A DNA stretch of 64,000 bases from Phallusia mammillata (taxonomy: Eukaryota > Chordata > Ascidiacea > Phlebobranchia > Ascidiidae). Both the position numbers and the translations under genes were made by a program. The stretch spans positions 25,987 to 89,986 of the forward strand of contig QLIY01000639.1 in the NCBI GenBank assembly GCA_003260075.1. Direction: 5' to 3'. Below the pieces are notes generated by a model, which had not been told where the DNA came from, ran no database searches, and was given only the letters and a program-made list of their open reading frames with translations. Below are positions 43,749 to 58,500 of the stretch, one piece after another (the first letter of the stretch is position 1; every line of letters begins with the position of its first letter).

Positions 43749-46700
43749 GGCATTGCAGGGGCCCAAAGTTAAGTATAGGCGAATAAACCTGTAACAAACA
43801 GGAAAAACTTCCAAAAGAGCTCCCGCATACCTTAAGCCTAAGATACATCTGCCAATGTTTGATAATCAAACAAATCAATTCATATCTCCGCCAATATATG
43901 TTACAGCTATACAAACATACTTCTGTGACAGCTAAACGTCGGTTACCACGCAAATCTAAATCGATGTTTGGGTCGCTATATATAATATTCAAATGCAATA
44001 AAGTGTCTAAATCTCAAGTACACAAAACACAAGAAAACTACATAAAAGTTCAAAAACCCACAAACCTAAACTGTACTGCTTTTTGTCGGTAATTTGCCGC
44101 TAAATGTGCCAAAAAAACTTAGAAAAAACGCCTTCGTCAGGGTAATGGCATTACTATGTAGATCACATAAACATTTCAAAAGAAATGCGAATGTTAAAGG
44201 TTTTGCTGACTGAAGTGGATTCTGGGGGGGGGGGGATGTAATGGCATTACTATATAGATCACATAAACATTTAAAAAGAAATGCGAATGTTAAAGGTTTT
44301 GCTGACTGAAGTGGATTCTGGCCATTTGCTGATATTTAACGAACTCGTCAAGAGACAGCAATTTGATCGTGGTTCTTACATTACAAAACCGCGAGTTTTT
44401 CGCTGCCTTAAAACACAACCGGCCTTTTGTCTGGTATTTTACCTCACAAACTTTTAAAGGTTTAGCCGTCGCACTGTGCGGAAAAACTTGTTTTTTACGG
44501 TGAAATACGGTTTGGGCAAATTGTAACTACATCAAAACATATGGGTTTCAATTGCAATACAACTACGCTTGATTGACATAACAAAACCACCAAAGTTTGT
44601 ACGCAGCGAATACGTTTTATTGCATGAGTTTAAACAATCGCTGTGGTCATAATATAGAAAATTAACATATTTTTTTGCAAAAAGTTTGTTTTTTGTCCAT
44701 GTCTAGTTTTATGTAAATTAAATTGTTCAGTTTATGCTTTTAAAGTAACTGTCGCCATTGTTTTGAAACATGTACTGTAATGATAATGTATGTAACCTGT
44801 TGAAACATATCCGCAAATTACCCATTGAAATGCCGGTACCTTAAAATTACAACAAATGACCGCGAGACAACTGCACGACATTAGTGAATCACATAACAGC
44901 GTAAGTGTTGTAAAATATTTGAACGACATTTATTCAAACTTTAAGCCTGAACAAATTCCATACAAAAACGTAACAAATGTTTTACAAATTTGTAAGCAGC
45001 CAAATAGATCAATATTGTGAGCATAGAATTTTGCAATACCTTTCAAAGTCTATTTAGTTCTACTTCTAAAGTCTAAACTGACTTATTCTAACTTTATTTG
45101 TTACTTTTGTTAAAAATCTTGGCACACAATGGTATAGTGGCCACAAAAATAACAATGTATATTACTTTCACTTACTGAAAACCAAGTAACAAAGTCAAGA
45201 CTTAGAATTTAGGCACAACTAATTTGAAATGCTGCGACTAGTACTACCTTCAGTCTGTATACAACTACAAGCAGACACAAACAAAATCAAACACCATGAA
45301 ACGCCGTACACCGCATCAATGAGCACAGTTGGCGCGAGCACTGCCTAGCTCTAACGCAACTTAAAGCGGTTTTAACAACGAGCTTCATGCAGTCAATCGA
45401 TTCTTCAGTCTTTGTAACAGTTAACAAAAATAGACGAAAACACCTAAAATTAAGTTTAGGTACGGTCCTATAATAAAAATTTTGCCGAAATACCAGTGAC
45501 CTGTCGAACACTGTTTTGACAAAGACTTCCAAAATCTGGGCTGCCTGCCAACCCAAACACTGTTGTATCCGCGAAGTCTTTCCTAGCAATCACTTTATCG
45601 CGTGGACAGTACTTAGCCGTGGGCAAATAGGAAGTGGTGGTCGAATTCAAGCGTTCCACTTCACTTAAAACAACACTCCACTATGCCAGGTATAATCAAG
45701 CGTTATTAATGGAAGTGTTTTGTCGTTTGTACGTCTACGGTTTGGAGTACAAATGATTGAGCATTTTAGAAGGTTGCTCGACTGGTATGTAGTGTATAAA
45801 ATGCATTTTAGACGCTTTATTAATCTATGTTGTCACAATAATTATGTTATAAATAATATTACCACTGATTATAATCAGTGCGAATCAGGACTTTTTTGCA
45901 TCTTTAATTTTTTGTAATCTTTGTGCGAAGACATACTTCAAATTATAGATACAAATATGAAGCCTAGAATATAGCTTGCAATTGCTACAAGAAATTGAAG
46001 ATGGCGCGCACAGATAAATCACAACAATCGCATCTCAAGTAGTTATCTTAGCTACGCCCATTTCCAAACAAACGCTGCCCGCAGAAAACAACACTATACA
46101 TTAAGATGAGTAGCAGAATTCCAATATTTTTGTCGTGCGACACTGGGCATTGTGATGTCACAGAGCAAGTCAGGGTGGCAGTCACGCATAATATAAAACT
46201 TGAAAGCGATCGTAAAAACGCCGTTGGTGTTTTTTTTTCTGCTCGAGTCGTGGTTGCTTTACAACAGTGCAAAGAAAAAAACGCCGCACGCACCACAAAC
46301 GGAAAAAATGTGCCACGCGTCTACACATCGAAAAAGTAAATTACGTTACTCTGGTTTCTCCTCACACGCATAAATCTTTCGCCTTTTACTAAAGATTTCC
46401 GTGGGGGGGAACATTTCAATGAGTCTTTTCGAATTTTTCTTCCCTGCTTTGGCGGGGTTTCTAAACTATTCAATCATTACCAAGCAGTTTGTGGGTTTGC
46501 AATTTCACGGACGGGAAATTGGTTGCTCACTTTACAGCAGTGGTGTGCAACCTGCAGCCCGCAGAGACGCTGGGGTATCAAATGTACTGGCAAGCGAGTC
46601 AAATTATTTTATATTTTTGAACAGATTAATGCGTCCGGTGCTATTTTTCTGCGACCTGACACTATGTGGATAGAAACAAATGCAAATTTACTTTTAGTTA

Positions 46701-48880
46701 TTAACTCAAAATAGGCATATTTGGTATGCAAAAGTATGGTAACTACTTGACTTGCCATTAAAATCACCTGGCGTGTCGCCTTTTACCGATTTCTTATACT
46801 AAGTAATAAATAGCCAAGGCCTCAATAGCGCCACCTTACGAACACACCTTTTACGTAACCACGACATAAGCAAAACAAATATTTGCAATGATTACGAAGC
46901 AAATAACTGAGCGACGGTTTTTATGATTGCGGATAAGTTTGGCGAATCTCACTGGCAGAGACTAGTTGCTGCAAATTCAACAATCATTAACCATTGCAAA
47001 CACACAACTATTCCGACGTAACTTTGCCATTATTTTCTGAAAAGTTTGTCATTGTTACACGAAAAAGTATTCTTTGTAATTAGTAAGTAAACACAAAAAA
47101 TTTTGCAAATGGTAAAATAGTTATCTGGTTTTAAAATGCCAACAAACAACAGACTTTCAAACGGTTCCATTGTAGTTTATTCTGCAAAGATGTGTTAAAA
47201 AGTTGTTGCACGAAAATAGTTTTTGCAATTGGAAAGAAAATACAAAAATATCCTTTTGCAAATTGCAAAATAGTTATTCGTTTTTGAAACGACAACAAAG
47301 AACAGACTTTATAACAGTGCCATTGTTGCAGCACTCACAACACCTATTAGTCAATTGTTCGCTCTATATGTTTTGATACGTTTATAACAAATGAAATAAA
47401 AGCTTTATGTTCATTTGTGAAATTTATTTTTTTAAACACCAAATTTAATGCAAACAATTGAAATCGAGATTATCAATAAAACTTATAAACAACTAAACAT
47501 AGACTAAAAAGTGGAGTGTTATGTCAGTTTTGTGTTAAATGCATTCATATCATGCAAAAGTAATGTTTGTAAAGTTAAGTATTTGCCAAAGCGCGAGAAA
47601 TAGTGCAGAATTTGTTCATCGCAAACAAATAGGACCAAACTTTGAACCTATTGTGTCGCAACAACGGGGCACCTAGTTAGAGCAGCGAAAAATAGTTTGT
47701 TCAACGTCAATCGTTAACCCAAATTCGTCGAGAGCACCTTATTGTGACGTAACAATGCAAAGTGTTCTTCAACCGAAGTTATTTAAGAGCGACTGAGATT
47801 TGAGAAACCGAATGCCAGATAGAAGTGCCTTGCTAAGCTTAGTAGGAATAGTTGATTCTAGGGTGTTTTTGAGAGAAAAAGCAGATTAAAAACACAACGT
47901 AACATGTGACTAATAGATCATAACAAAAATAATGTATATTGCAAAGAAAAAGTCGTAAAACGACAAGGGATAGCTTTGTTACATTGACAGTTCTGGCGTT
48001 TTCATCTTTTAATGTGGGTTAAAGAACAAATATTTAAGACTAGACAATTTCACAGTGGACATGTTTTTTAAAAACATATCATAAAAAGCATGCAATCAAA
48101 ATGCTTTTTGTTGCATTCACGATTTGTTTTTCTGCATTTTTTTGCACCAAAGTTCAGTATCAAGTACTATTTATTTTAATCGAAAACGTACTGTTGTGTC
48201 TAAAACGTTTCGTTTTGTACAGTGGTTCTCAACTGGTGGCCCATAGAACGTCCACTAATTTTAGTAAAAAACCAGAGATGATTGCATACTACATGTTAAA
48301 AGAGTATCAAAGTGTTAGCTGTTAATAAATGTATCTCACTTCTTGAAAATTTATTGTAAACAATTATGTTTCAAGCCCAAATGGTTGTTTCGTATACGTA
48401 CTTCAATCTTGCTCAAAAATAAAAAGATCCACGATATTATTTTTACTGGGTCGGTGGTCATGGCCCGAAACGAGTTGAGAACCACTGGTTTAGTATTTTA
48501 GTTTGCATGCTACCAATAGTAATTGGGGGGGGGGGGCTGATGATAATTGTATCTCACTTATTGAAAATCTATTGTAAAGAAATATGTTTCAAGCCCAAAT
48601 GGTTGTTTCGTATGCATACTTCAATCTTGCTCAAAATGAAATGATAAAAATGACATTATTTTTACTGGGCCGGCGGTGCATGGCCCGAAACGAGTTGAGA
48701 GGGGGGGGGGAACCTTTTAGTTTATTGCCAGCAAACTTTTATCAGTTGTGAACAGTTACAAAGTGAAGTGCTTGCAAAATGTCTAAAAACGACGCCTACG
48801 GGGGGGGGGGTACCCTTTTTCGTTTATTGCCAGGAAACTTTTATTAGTTTTGACCAGTTACAAAGTGAAGTGCTTGCAAA
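43749..48880. other. Intergenic region upstream of SLC3A1
   Basis: About 5.1 kb with no supported coding sequence. It contains a G-spacer duplication (about 44139-44223 with 44237-44322; run 44224-44235, ten plus two native G), a hAT-like left end at about 46542 (cagtggtgtgcaacctgcag), the MITE at 48220-48487, and three further spacers at 48525, 48701 and 48800. The 48800 spacer duplicates the SLC3A1 5' UTR and the first codons. Confidence 0.55.
48220..48487. mobile_element. hAT-like MITE upstream of SLC3A1
   Basis: Ends are cagtggttctcaactggtgg and gttgagaaccactg. Flanks are GTTTTGTA (48212-48219) and GTTTAGTA (48488-48495), a 7-of-8 target duplication. A second allele of its right part follows the spacer at 48525-48536. 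Confidence 0.8.
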
Positions 48881-49592
48881 ATGTCTAAAAACGACGCCTA
48901 CGATTCGGACAGCGATAAAATGACGCCATCAACTAGTGACGTCACTGTAGAAGTGAATGGTAATCGCATGGAAATGGAACCGATCCACGATGGTCCGTAC
49001 GCAGGTATGAACTTTAACAATCGGTTTTTAATGCAGAGATTGGAAATATGAATGTGAAAAACGTCGTGTTTTCAAAACCAACGACATAAACTAATAAAAT
49101 GAAACGTTATTAAACGCAAAATAGTAAAGGGCACATTTGGTTATTTTTTGAAAGCGTTGCAGCTTTAAAAATGTTTTTACAAGGCGTTATGTTCATAGGA
49201 CAGCAACTCATTTTGATACGTTTAACGCCCAGGTGCAACGTTGTACAGTTGTTGGGTCGACTGCCCAAAATGCGTTTTTGATCATTTTAATGTAGTTTAT
49301 CAACAATTTCATACACCTAAAATCGGAAAATAATTTCTTTATCATGTATATGATATAGTTGGGTGGTTTAATAAGTTCGCTAAAGTCAACAAAAAAACTA
49401 TATGTTGTTGCAAATATTACAAGTTTTGGTGATTAAAAGCGCAGATATTGCATTAACTCCGTTTTAAGCCTTGCTTTGGGGGGGGGGCAAGTTCGCTAAA
49501 GTGAACAAAAAATATATATTTTGTTGCAAATATTACAAGTTTTGTTGATTAAAAGCGCAGATATTGCATTAACTCCGTTTTAAGCCTTGCTT
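48327..49592. repeat. Four 10-G spacer duplications at the SLC3A1 5' end
   Basis: G runs are at 48525-48536, 48701-48710, 48800-48810 and 49478-49487. Partner copies are about 48327-48487 with 48547-48700, 48711-48799 with 48811-48901, and 49370-49477 with 49488-49592. The third includes the SLC3A1 start codon twice; only the ATG at 48881 leads into a complete first exon. Confidence 0.85.
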
Positions 49593-52500
49593 TAAAGGCC
49601 GTTACGTTCTACCTAACATAATCAGAGTTCAAGATATTTGTTATGTCGACCCACAGTGCTACATGATTCAGGCAAGCATATACAACTCAAGTAACATCGC
49701 GTTAATGTTTGACAACTTTCCACTGCTCGCATCCAATCTCCACCTCTCATCCAACAAAATAATCATTTTGTATTAGTTTTTTTAAGATATTGAATTACAA
49801 GGTTTTTTAGTGGCAAGTACCACCGAAACAGAAGTACTGTGTCTAAATCATACATGTGTCCTCAATATTGCTCAAGAAGTTTTTGAACGGTATTTTCCCT
49901 ATCCTTTGTCTGCTTTTATAGCTGGGATAATAATCAATACGTTTAACCTACAACCGTTACTAACACCTTATAATACGCAAAATATACTAAACTTAAATTT
50001 CCAATAGGAATGCCGAAAGAAGTTCTGCTTAAGTATTCAAGACAGAAGAAATTCGTTTGGGCCCGAAACATTCTCACAGCCTGTGTGATTTTGACGATCC
50101 TAGCTCTGTTATCGATGGTCATCGCGCTCATTGCTGTTTCTCCTGCATGCCAGAAGTTCTTTCAAACCAGCCCCATTTACCAGATCTACCCTAAATCCTT
50201 TGCAGATTCCGACAACGATGGAATGGGAGATATTAATGGTTAGTTTGACCGTTAATGATGTTGCCAAATTTGCCCAAATTTGCAACGTTATTATACGCAT
50301 AAAAGTAAAGGGCAGAATTGGTTAAATTTGAAAGCGCTGCCGCTAGAACACTGTATAACAAGGTGTTTTAATAAGCGACTGAAACTTATTTTAAAGCGTT
50401 CAATGACCTGGTGCCACATTGTATAAGCGGGGGGGGGGTCCACTGAAACATAAGTATCTAAATCATTTATGTGTCCTTAATATTGCTCAAAAAGTTTTTG
50501 AACGGCATTTTTCCTACATTTTTGTCTGCTTTCATAGCTGGGAAACTAATCAATACGTTTAACCTACAACCGTTATTAACACCTTGTATTACGCAAAATA
50601 ACCTGTACCTAAACTTTCAACAGGAATGCCAAAAGAGGTTCTGCTCAAGTATTCACGACAGAAGAAGTTCGTTTGGGCCCGCAACATTCTCACAGCCTGT
50701 GTGATTTTGACGATCCTGGCTCTGTTATCGATGGTCATCGCGCTCATTGCTGTTTCTCCAGCATGCCAGAAGTTCTTTCAAACAAGCCCCATTTACCAGA
50801 TCTACCCTAAATCCTTTGCAGACTCGAACAACGACGGAATGGGAGATATCAATGGTTAGTTTGACCGTTAATGATGTTGCCAAATTTGCCCAAATTTACA
50901 ACGTTATTGTACGCATGAAAGTAAAGGGCACAATTTAATGATGTGTCAAATTTGCAACGTTATTGTACGCATAAATATAAAGGGCACAATTGGTTAAATT
51001 TGAAAGCGCTGCCGCTAAAACACTGTATAACAAGGTGTTCTAATAAGCGACGGAAACTTATTTTAAAGCGTTCAATGACCTGGTGCCACATTGTATAAGC
51101 TTTCGCTTGACTACCCTACTTGCATTGTTGCCCCAAGCGGCATAATTTTGGTAAAATTGTTGTTATACTACTTTGAGGGTTAGTCGGCGAATAATTAGTT
51201 TGGGTCACTTTTATCACCACCTTTCTACTAGTACAGATTTTTCATTGATGTTGGGATATAAAAGCGGACTTTTAAGTACGTTTTACTGAAAAATAATGTG
51301 AAAATAATGCTAGTCGTCATATATGAGCAAAATCGATGGCTTTCGAAGCGATGTACTGGCATTTATACTGGACTCCAAAAGATTACGGACAATAAAAATG
51401 ATTTTCTGCCATTAAAAGATTAATTTTGAATTACACAAGATTTGACGCTAAGCTAAAGGGAAATATTATTTCTATTTTATGTAGTTTTAAGAATTGCGAA
51501 TTTATTCAAAACGAGTTTGCACAGTTTTGCACGATTTTGAAACGATCCACATTCCGACGAACGTAAACCTTTTTATTGGTCGTTAATGTGAAATGAGTTT
51601 TAATATGTTGTAAATGAGTAACTTGTCTGTTAGTTTGTCAAACAATAGCGGAGTCCTGCTTTGGACTGTTAAGTGTTCAAACTCGTGAAAACAGTCTTGT
51701 GACAAACGAACACTTGAACTTAAAATTAGTACCTTGTAGTTGGACCCAAAATTCACAAGATAAAAAATCACAAGGTCTCCAACTGAGCTACACGAGCTCA
51801 ATGGAGAATCCGCCGAAAGTCGAATCACGAGCACCGTTGCCTGTCTTGTATGCTGCACATGTCAGCTTCATAGTAGCCAGATTAGGTTCGCTAGATTGAC
51901 CAGTATCAGTTAAGATGAACATAAATTCATAACTAGGATCAGCCATCTAACAGCAGTACTCACAATTGTGCCATATAGCTGAAATAATCGCGCAACGCTA
52001 AGATGTTATAGAATGTGACAAGCAGGGGACACAACAAACGATAATTAGTCAGTAGCTACAACGTTCATTTATGCTTTGCTAACGGGAGTCGGTTTAAACG
52101 AAAACACACCAGCTAAAAACTACTTACCAAGTTATCCGACTCGCCGTATAAAAACTTCGAAAGCTTTTTAGGTTATTTCAACAGTCAACTTTTCTTGTTA
52201 TGTTTAGGAATTAGAAGCAAACTGGCTTACTTGGGAGACGACCTCAACATCGAGACGGTTTGGCTCAATCCGGTTTACGATTCTCCGCAAATAGACAACG
52301 GGTACGATGTGTCAGATTATCGTGCTATTTGGCCATTATTCGGAACAATGGCCGATATGGAAGAACTCATCACTGATCTGCACGACAGAGGTAAAGTTGT
52401 TAGATTGTGCAGAAAGATGTACTATTTTAGGAAAAGAACAACGTTTCAAATACAGGGCACAGACAAATCCGAAATCGCACCCACCTTCGGCCAAGGCTTT

Positions 52501-55500
52501 TGTTTCGATTATCCAGAATTCCCGATTAAGAGGATTGTGTTTAATCGGTTTATTTTTTTATCCAATAGTGGGCAACGGTTAGGCATTGACAAAAAGGGCC
52601 GGAATTTCCACTTGACATGATTGCTACCAGTCTGGTGTCTAGTGATATGTTTAACGTTTCTTTAGGTTTAATAAATTTAGCAAACCAACAAATTTTTTAA
52701 AAAATGCTGGACTAAAACAAATTTTCCTACTGAATATAGATAACTTTGGGCTAGTTTGTGGGATGGGTAATTTTTGCCATAAACTGACATAAAATTATGC
52801 AAAACAATCCTTAAAAAAATGTCCCAGACTACCGTGCTTCCTAAGTTATGTGATTTGTCATATTGTCAGATTTTAGAAAAGAAATAACATAGGATGATAA
52901 AAATCATAGTACGCCAGACCCTTTGAAGGTGCCATACCGAGTCAGCCGGTCACCAAGCATTCACCACAATATGGCAAGGCGTAGGCTAGAAAAATCTAGT
53001 CTGCGGTGGGATTTGAACCCACGACAGGAGTCTTTCCTGGGACTCGATGATAATACAAAAGGACTTAGGATGATAAAAGCAGTTTCATCCTTATACAACT
53101 AAATTCAACCTGGCTTCAGTCAGCTAGGTTTAATTAAATAGTTAGAGAATTGCTATCAACTATCAAAGGGCCCTTATAGCTGGCAAAAGTGCAATAGTGC
53201 TGCTACAATTTTGCCCGTTGAAAACTCAACTCAAACATGTTATTTTCAATTTTTTAGGTATGAAATTGATCATGGATTTCGTCCCAAATCACACCAGTGA
53301 TCAACACAAGTGGTTCAATGCCAGTTCTGATTGTGATCATGCAGATTATGAACAGTACAAGGATTATTATATATGGGTTAACAGTACTAATGGATCCGCT
53401 ACAGGGCTTCCAAACAATTGGGTAAACATTTTGGCTTTCACAAACAGTTAGCTTGCTTCAGAAACACAACTTTAAAAGCAAATGTTAACAAAATGTTAAT
53501 TTTCCTTGCATTTTTCTGTTGCTATGGCTACTACCGACATCTCCAGTAAATTGCATGTTTTTGTTTGAAATATTATTTATGAAAAAATACTTTGAAACAC
53601 TATATATTGATCTGTTCATAAGTTTAATGGTGAAAATAACGACCCAAATAGACGAAAAAGGTGACATGCTTTGTTTTACTTGGTTCATAAATTGTTTGGT
53701 AAATTGGTTAAGTGATCAAATGTACAGCAATACCAATGCAATTGCGTGTAGACTTTTGACAATTGTTACAGCTCTATTACTTAAAATTGTAAATTGTTCA
53801 TATTTTTATTTTTGAAAACAATAGCTTCAAACTTAACCTTTAGTGCAGGGGTTCTTAACCAGGGGTAGGTGTACCCCTTGGGGGTTCGAAGCACCAAAGT
53901 AGGGGATACGGCATGCAGTGTGAAATTATACACTATTTAGGCCTTTTTCTGAAGAAGGCGTAACAAGTTACTTTGATATATGTCTTTGACTGATTGCAAC
54001 TGACTGATTGTTGGTGTGCTGTAAATTTTGTTGAACTTACAAGATGTTTTAATGCATGCATTCAACACAAATAAACTGAGTTTGATTCCTATTATTACAA
54101 TTTTATTTACTTCCATCTGCCTTGTAGACAGGGGGTAGGAGAAATTTTCATGAAAGCTCAAAGGGTACGAGCGCTATAAAGGTTAAGAAACACTGCTTTG
54201 GTGTTAACCAAATATTTTTATTTAGCAAAGTGTTTTTCCTGGGAATGCAAATTCTCCTGCTTGGGAGTGGAATGACAAGCGTAAACAGTTTTACTATCAT
54301 GCTTTTTACAAAGAGCAGCCCGATCTGAACCTTAGAAATGACCAAGTACTTCAAGAACTTGAGGTAAGTAAAACAAATGTAAACCTTGTGTTTGCAGACA
54401 ACAAAACCCAAAGTATTATTGGCATGTATATGGTGTTGCTGTCAGGCATAACATATCAACAATTATCGCTATTCTAGTAGATTTTTGTTGTAAATAAACG
54501 ATGTTTTGACACCCCAAATAAGATGCCTTCTTTAGAATAAGTAAACATCTGCTGGAACAGCCATAATTGGTAATACTTTATTGGTATAAGCTGTGTTAAG
54601 TATGAAAGGTATTTGGTGGGTAACTTGACGGCATATTGCTGATTAATTACTTAAAATTATCTATACCGTATTTTACGGACCATAAAGCGCACCCGATTAT
54701 AAGGCGCGCTGTCAATAAATTGCTTTGATTAGGTTTTTGTTCATACATAAGGCGCACCGGGCTATAGAACGCAGCGTATTTTAAGGATTATCGGTTACCG
54801 TATAAAGCATGGTTACCGTATAATAGTATCGGTACTGGTTGGAGTGTAGGCAATAAAGCACTACTTGATCCATACATTAGGCGCACCGGCTTATAAGGCG
54901 CACGATCAATTTATGAGGAAAAACCTTATGCTCCGTAAAATACGGTAATTTATGCCAGGTGTGGGAAACTCTAAAAAGAGTTTTTGTCAACAAATACAGA
55001 CTATTACAGTTATTGGCAAAACAAATGTCATCCTTTTTATATAATTAACTGGATTTATCTGTGTTAAGTTTAAATTTACTACTACCATGCAGTTAAATGG
55101 AATGTGATCAACCAATGTGCAATTAGCCAGATTAATGTGTATTGAAAATTCTTTTTTTCTATTGGTTTTGTATAGGATATTATGGCCTATTGGATGGATA
55201 TGGGGGTTGATGGTTTTCGATGCGATGCACTGGCTTTTATGCTGGAGTCAAAAAGTTTACGAGACAACCCACTTAAAGATGATACACAGCCAGTAAGAGA
55301 TGTTTTTAAATTCCGAGTTCAGATATTAAGCTAGAGGGATCAATTTTTTTTATGATAGTTTGAGGGTAGATTTGCAAACATGTACATTTTACAGTAAGCT
55401 ATCTAAGGCGCATTTGTATAATTTTGTATGAGACAAAAAAGGCTTTATCTTAAATCTGTCAAAGCAAAAAAACTTACTGACGATCTACTTGATTTCTGTC

Positions 55501-58500
55501 CAGCCATCGTACGAGAACATGTATCCTGACTACACCGAAAACCAGAATGGGGTTCATGAAATTGTGGCTTCTTGGAGAAATTTACTGAAAAAATACAGCA
55601 GTGAACCAGGGGTTTACAGGTAAAAAAATAAATAACAAATTCCACAAAACAAATTTATAATCATTAAAAAAGCAATGCTGCTGATTATGTAAATAAATGT
55701 AAAGATTAAGAATTTTTTGTTTAAGTCAGAGGATTTATTCTTTATTAATCTTTCTGAAATATATACTCAGCGATTTATGATCATTGACATAAACATAACT
55801 GCTTTCAGAGGGATATCATAAATACAACTCTAAATGTTGAGTGTAAAAAAAAACTATTTTGAAAAGCCTTTCTAAATTTTTAAATAATGCACTTGGTATT
55901 AAATATAATACGAGTTCGAGTTTTAAATTAAACATTAACAACAATAAACCCTTTACATTTTTCCTGCTTGCAACATCTTTAACTATTTTTTCAAGATTTA
56001 TGGAGACAGAAGTATACAATGATGACATAGACATCATAATGCGATATTATGGTAATGAATGGCAAGAGGAGGCTGATTTTCCGATGAATTTTCTGCTTAT
56101 TGATATCGGAAACGACCCGTCGTCGTGGAGTGGTACAAACATTGAAGCAACAGTCTTAAAGTGGATGCAAAACATGCCACAATCAAAATGGCCAAACTGG
56201 GTGGTAAGGATTTGATTTTTAATATGTGTTTAAAAACAGTGGTTTGGGGGAGTAGTGCAGCGAAGTTTCAGTTGGCCGAAACATTTCGACCGAATATGCT
56301 GTTTTTCGATGTTTCGGTTTGGGCCTGAACTTTTTTTGTAAATTCAACCCCAACCAAACTTTTTGATTGCATAGAATTAATGCCTACACCTTCATTTTCA
56401 CCTTTATAAACTAACTAATACTAATTGTTGAATCTATAAAATACGAGCCATGTTGTCTTCAAAATGTTACAAGTTTAGTAAAGCTTCTGCATAATGAAAG
56501 TGATTTTGATTTGTCATAACTCACTTTAAACATTCATAGAAGCGGATGTTTCAGGTTCGGAATGATTCAAATTATTCGGTCTCTTGGCCGAATATTCGGT
56601 TTCGGCCCGAAGCTTTTTAGGCAGGTTCGGTGCATCACTAGTTTGGGGTAAAAAGCAGTTCATTAAATGATTTTTTGATAGCGCAGAAAAGTATGTAAAA
56701 ACTTAATTAAAGGTGTTCTAACCTAACAGACATCCTTTTAGTTGTACTGACTGTAAATTAGCAACTTCAATTTGCGATCAATGGCGTTAGATCTATTAAA
56801 TTTTACAGTATGTTGTTAGCCAAAAAAAGTTTCAGGTATGTTATTAAAAACCATTTCCATTCCCACAGGTTGGTAACCATGACAACTCGCGCTTGGTAAC
56901 ACGTCTGGGTGAAAAACGAGCAAGATGTACATCGTTTCTCACACTTACACTTTCAGGAACACCGGGCATTTACTATGGAGAAGAGATCGGAATGACCGAC
57001 TACAACATGCCAGATCAAACAGTAAGCACACCATACATTTAAATATGTGTACAGTGCTTTTCAAATATCTGCATTTCGTTTAATCAGCATTTAGTTATTC
57101 GCTTGCCCTATAAATGGTTTTGTTGGGGACAATGTGTTAAAAAAAAACTGTCTAAGTCAGATTAAATGCTTAATGTTTCAGTTTTTGATTTAATAACCCA
57201 AAACAATTATACATTTTAATAGTTGCATATATAAAAAAACTAAACCACAAAAAAAAGATTTCGTTTAACTCAGTCCAAAATGCACCTCTAAAAAATTTCA
57301 ATCTGTTTATCCCAAGTGCACCAGATAAAGAAAGCACTGTATTTAAACACCAATTAAATTATTAAAATTAAAAAATTTATAGTCACAGTATAAAAATAAT
57401 GTGATTTTTTTACACAATTTCTGTAAACAGGATTTCAGAGACCCAGAACGAACACCGATGCAATGGGACGATACTGCTACTGCTGGGTTCTGCTATAATT
57501 GTACACCATGGCTTTCAGTGAATCCAAATAATAATGCTGTGAATGTTGAGGTAAAACACACGCTATTGTAGTTTGTGATTCAATGTGCTTTATGCCGCAT
57601 AAGACAAACTTGCATAAAAAACAGGTTCATTAAAACTTCATTTGTGCTCCTTTTATTTTAAGAAGATAATGCTGCTTGAAAAATCAGGCCAATTAAAATT
57701 TAATTTGTGTCTCCTTTTTTACTTACTGAAAGGTAATCTAGCACCTGGCTTCTCAAACAGTGGGTCGAGGAAAAAAATTTTGGGGTCGCGAAACATCATG
57801 CATTATTATGTCATTGTCACAAACAATGGTATACGTGCATAAATTTATTGTTTAAACATCATTCATGTGTATAGGCTATACGCATCAGACAGTTACATAG
57901 AAATTTATTTTCTAAAATTGGGTCGCAGAGCAAGAAAGTTTGAGAAGCCCTGATCTAGCATTAAAAAGTCCAGTTCACACCTTTATCTTGTGTGCTTAGG
58001 CTGCAAAAGCTGAACCTACTTCCATGCTATCGATGTATCAAGATTTGTTGCAACTGAGATCAGAAGTTACGTTTTTACGTGGATGGTTGTGCGTTGTAAA
58101 ATCGACATCAAGTTCTATAGTGTAAGTATTTACAATTTTCAAGGTTAACTTCATTTTGTGTTTCTAGAACTGAAGCATGGTCAAATGAATAGAAATAATC
58201 ATTTTGAAGGCAACTGAGGGGGGGGGGCGACAGGAGTCTTTTCTGGGACTCGGTGATAAATTCAACCTGGCTTCAGTCTGCTAGGTTAAATTAAATAGTT
58301 AGAGAATTGCTATCAACTATCAGAAGGCCCTTATAGCTGCCAAAGTGCAATTGTGCTGCTACGATTTTGCCTGTCGAAAACTTAACTCAAACATATTATT
58401 TTCATTTTTTTAGGTATGAAATTGATCATGGATTTTGTCCCAAATCACACTAGTGATCAACACAAGTGGTTCAATGCCAGTTCTAATCCTAACCATACGG

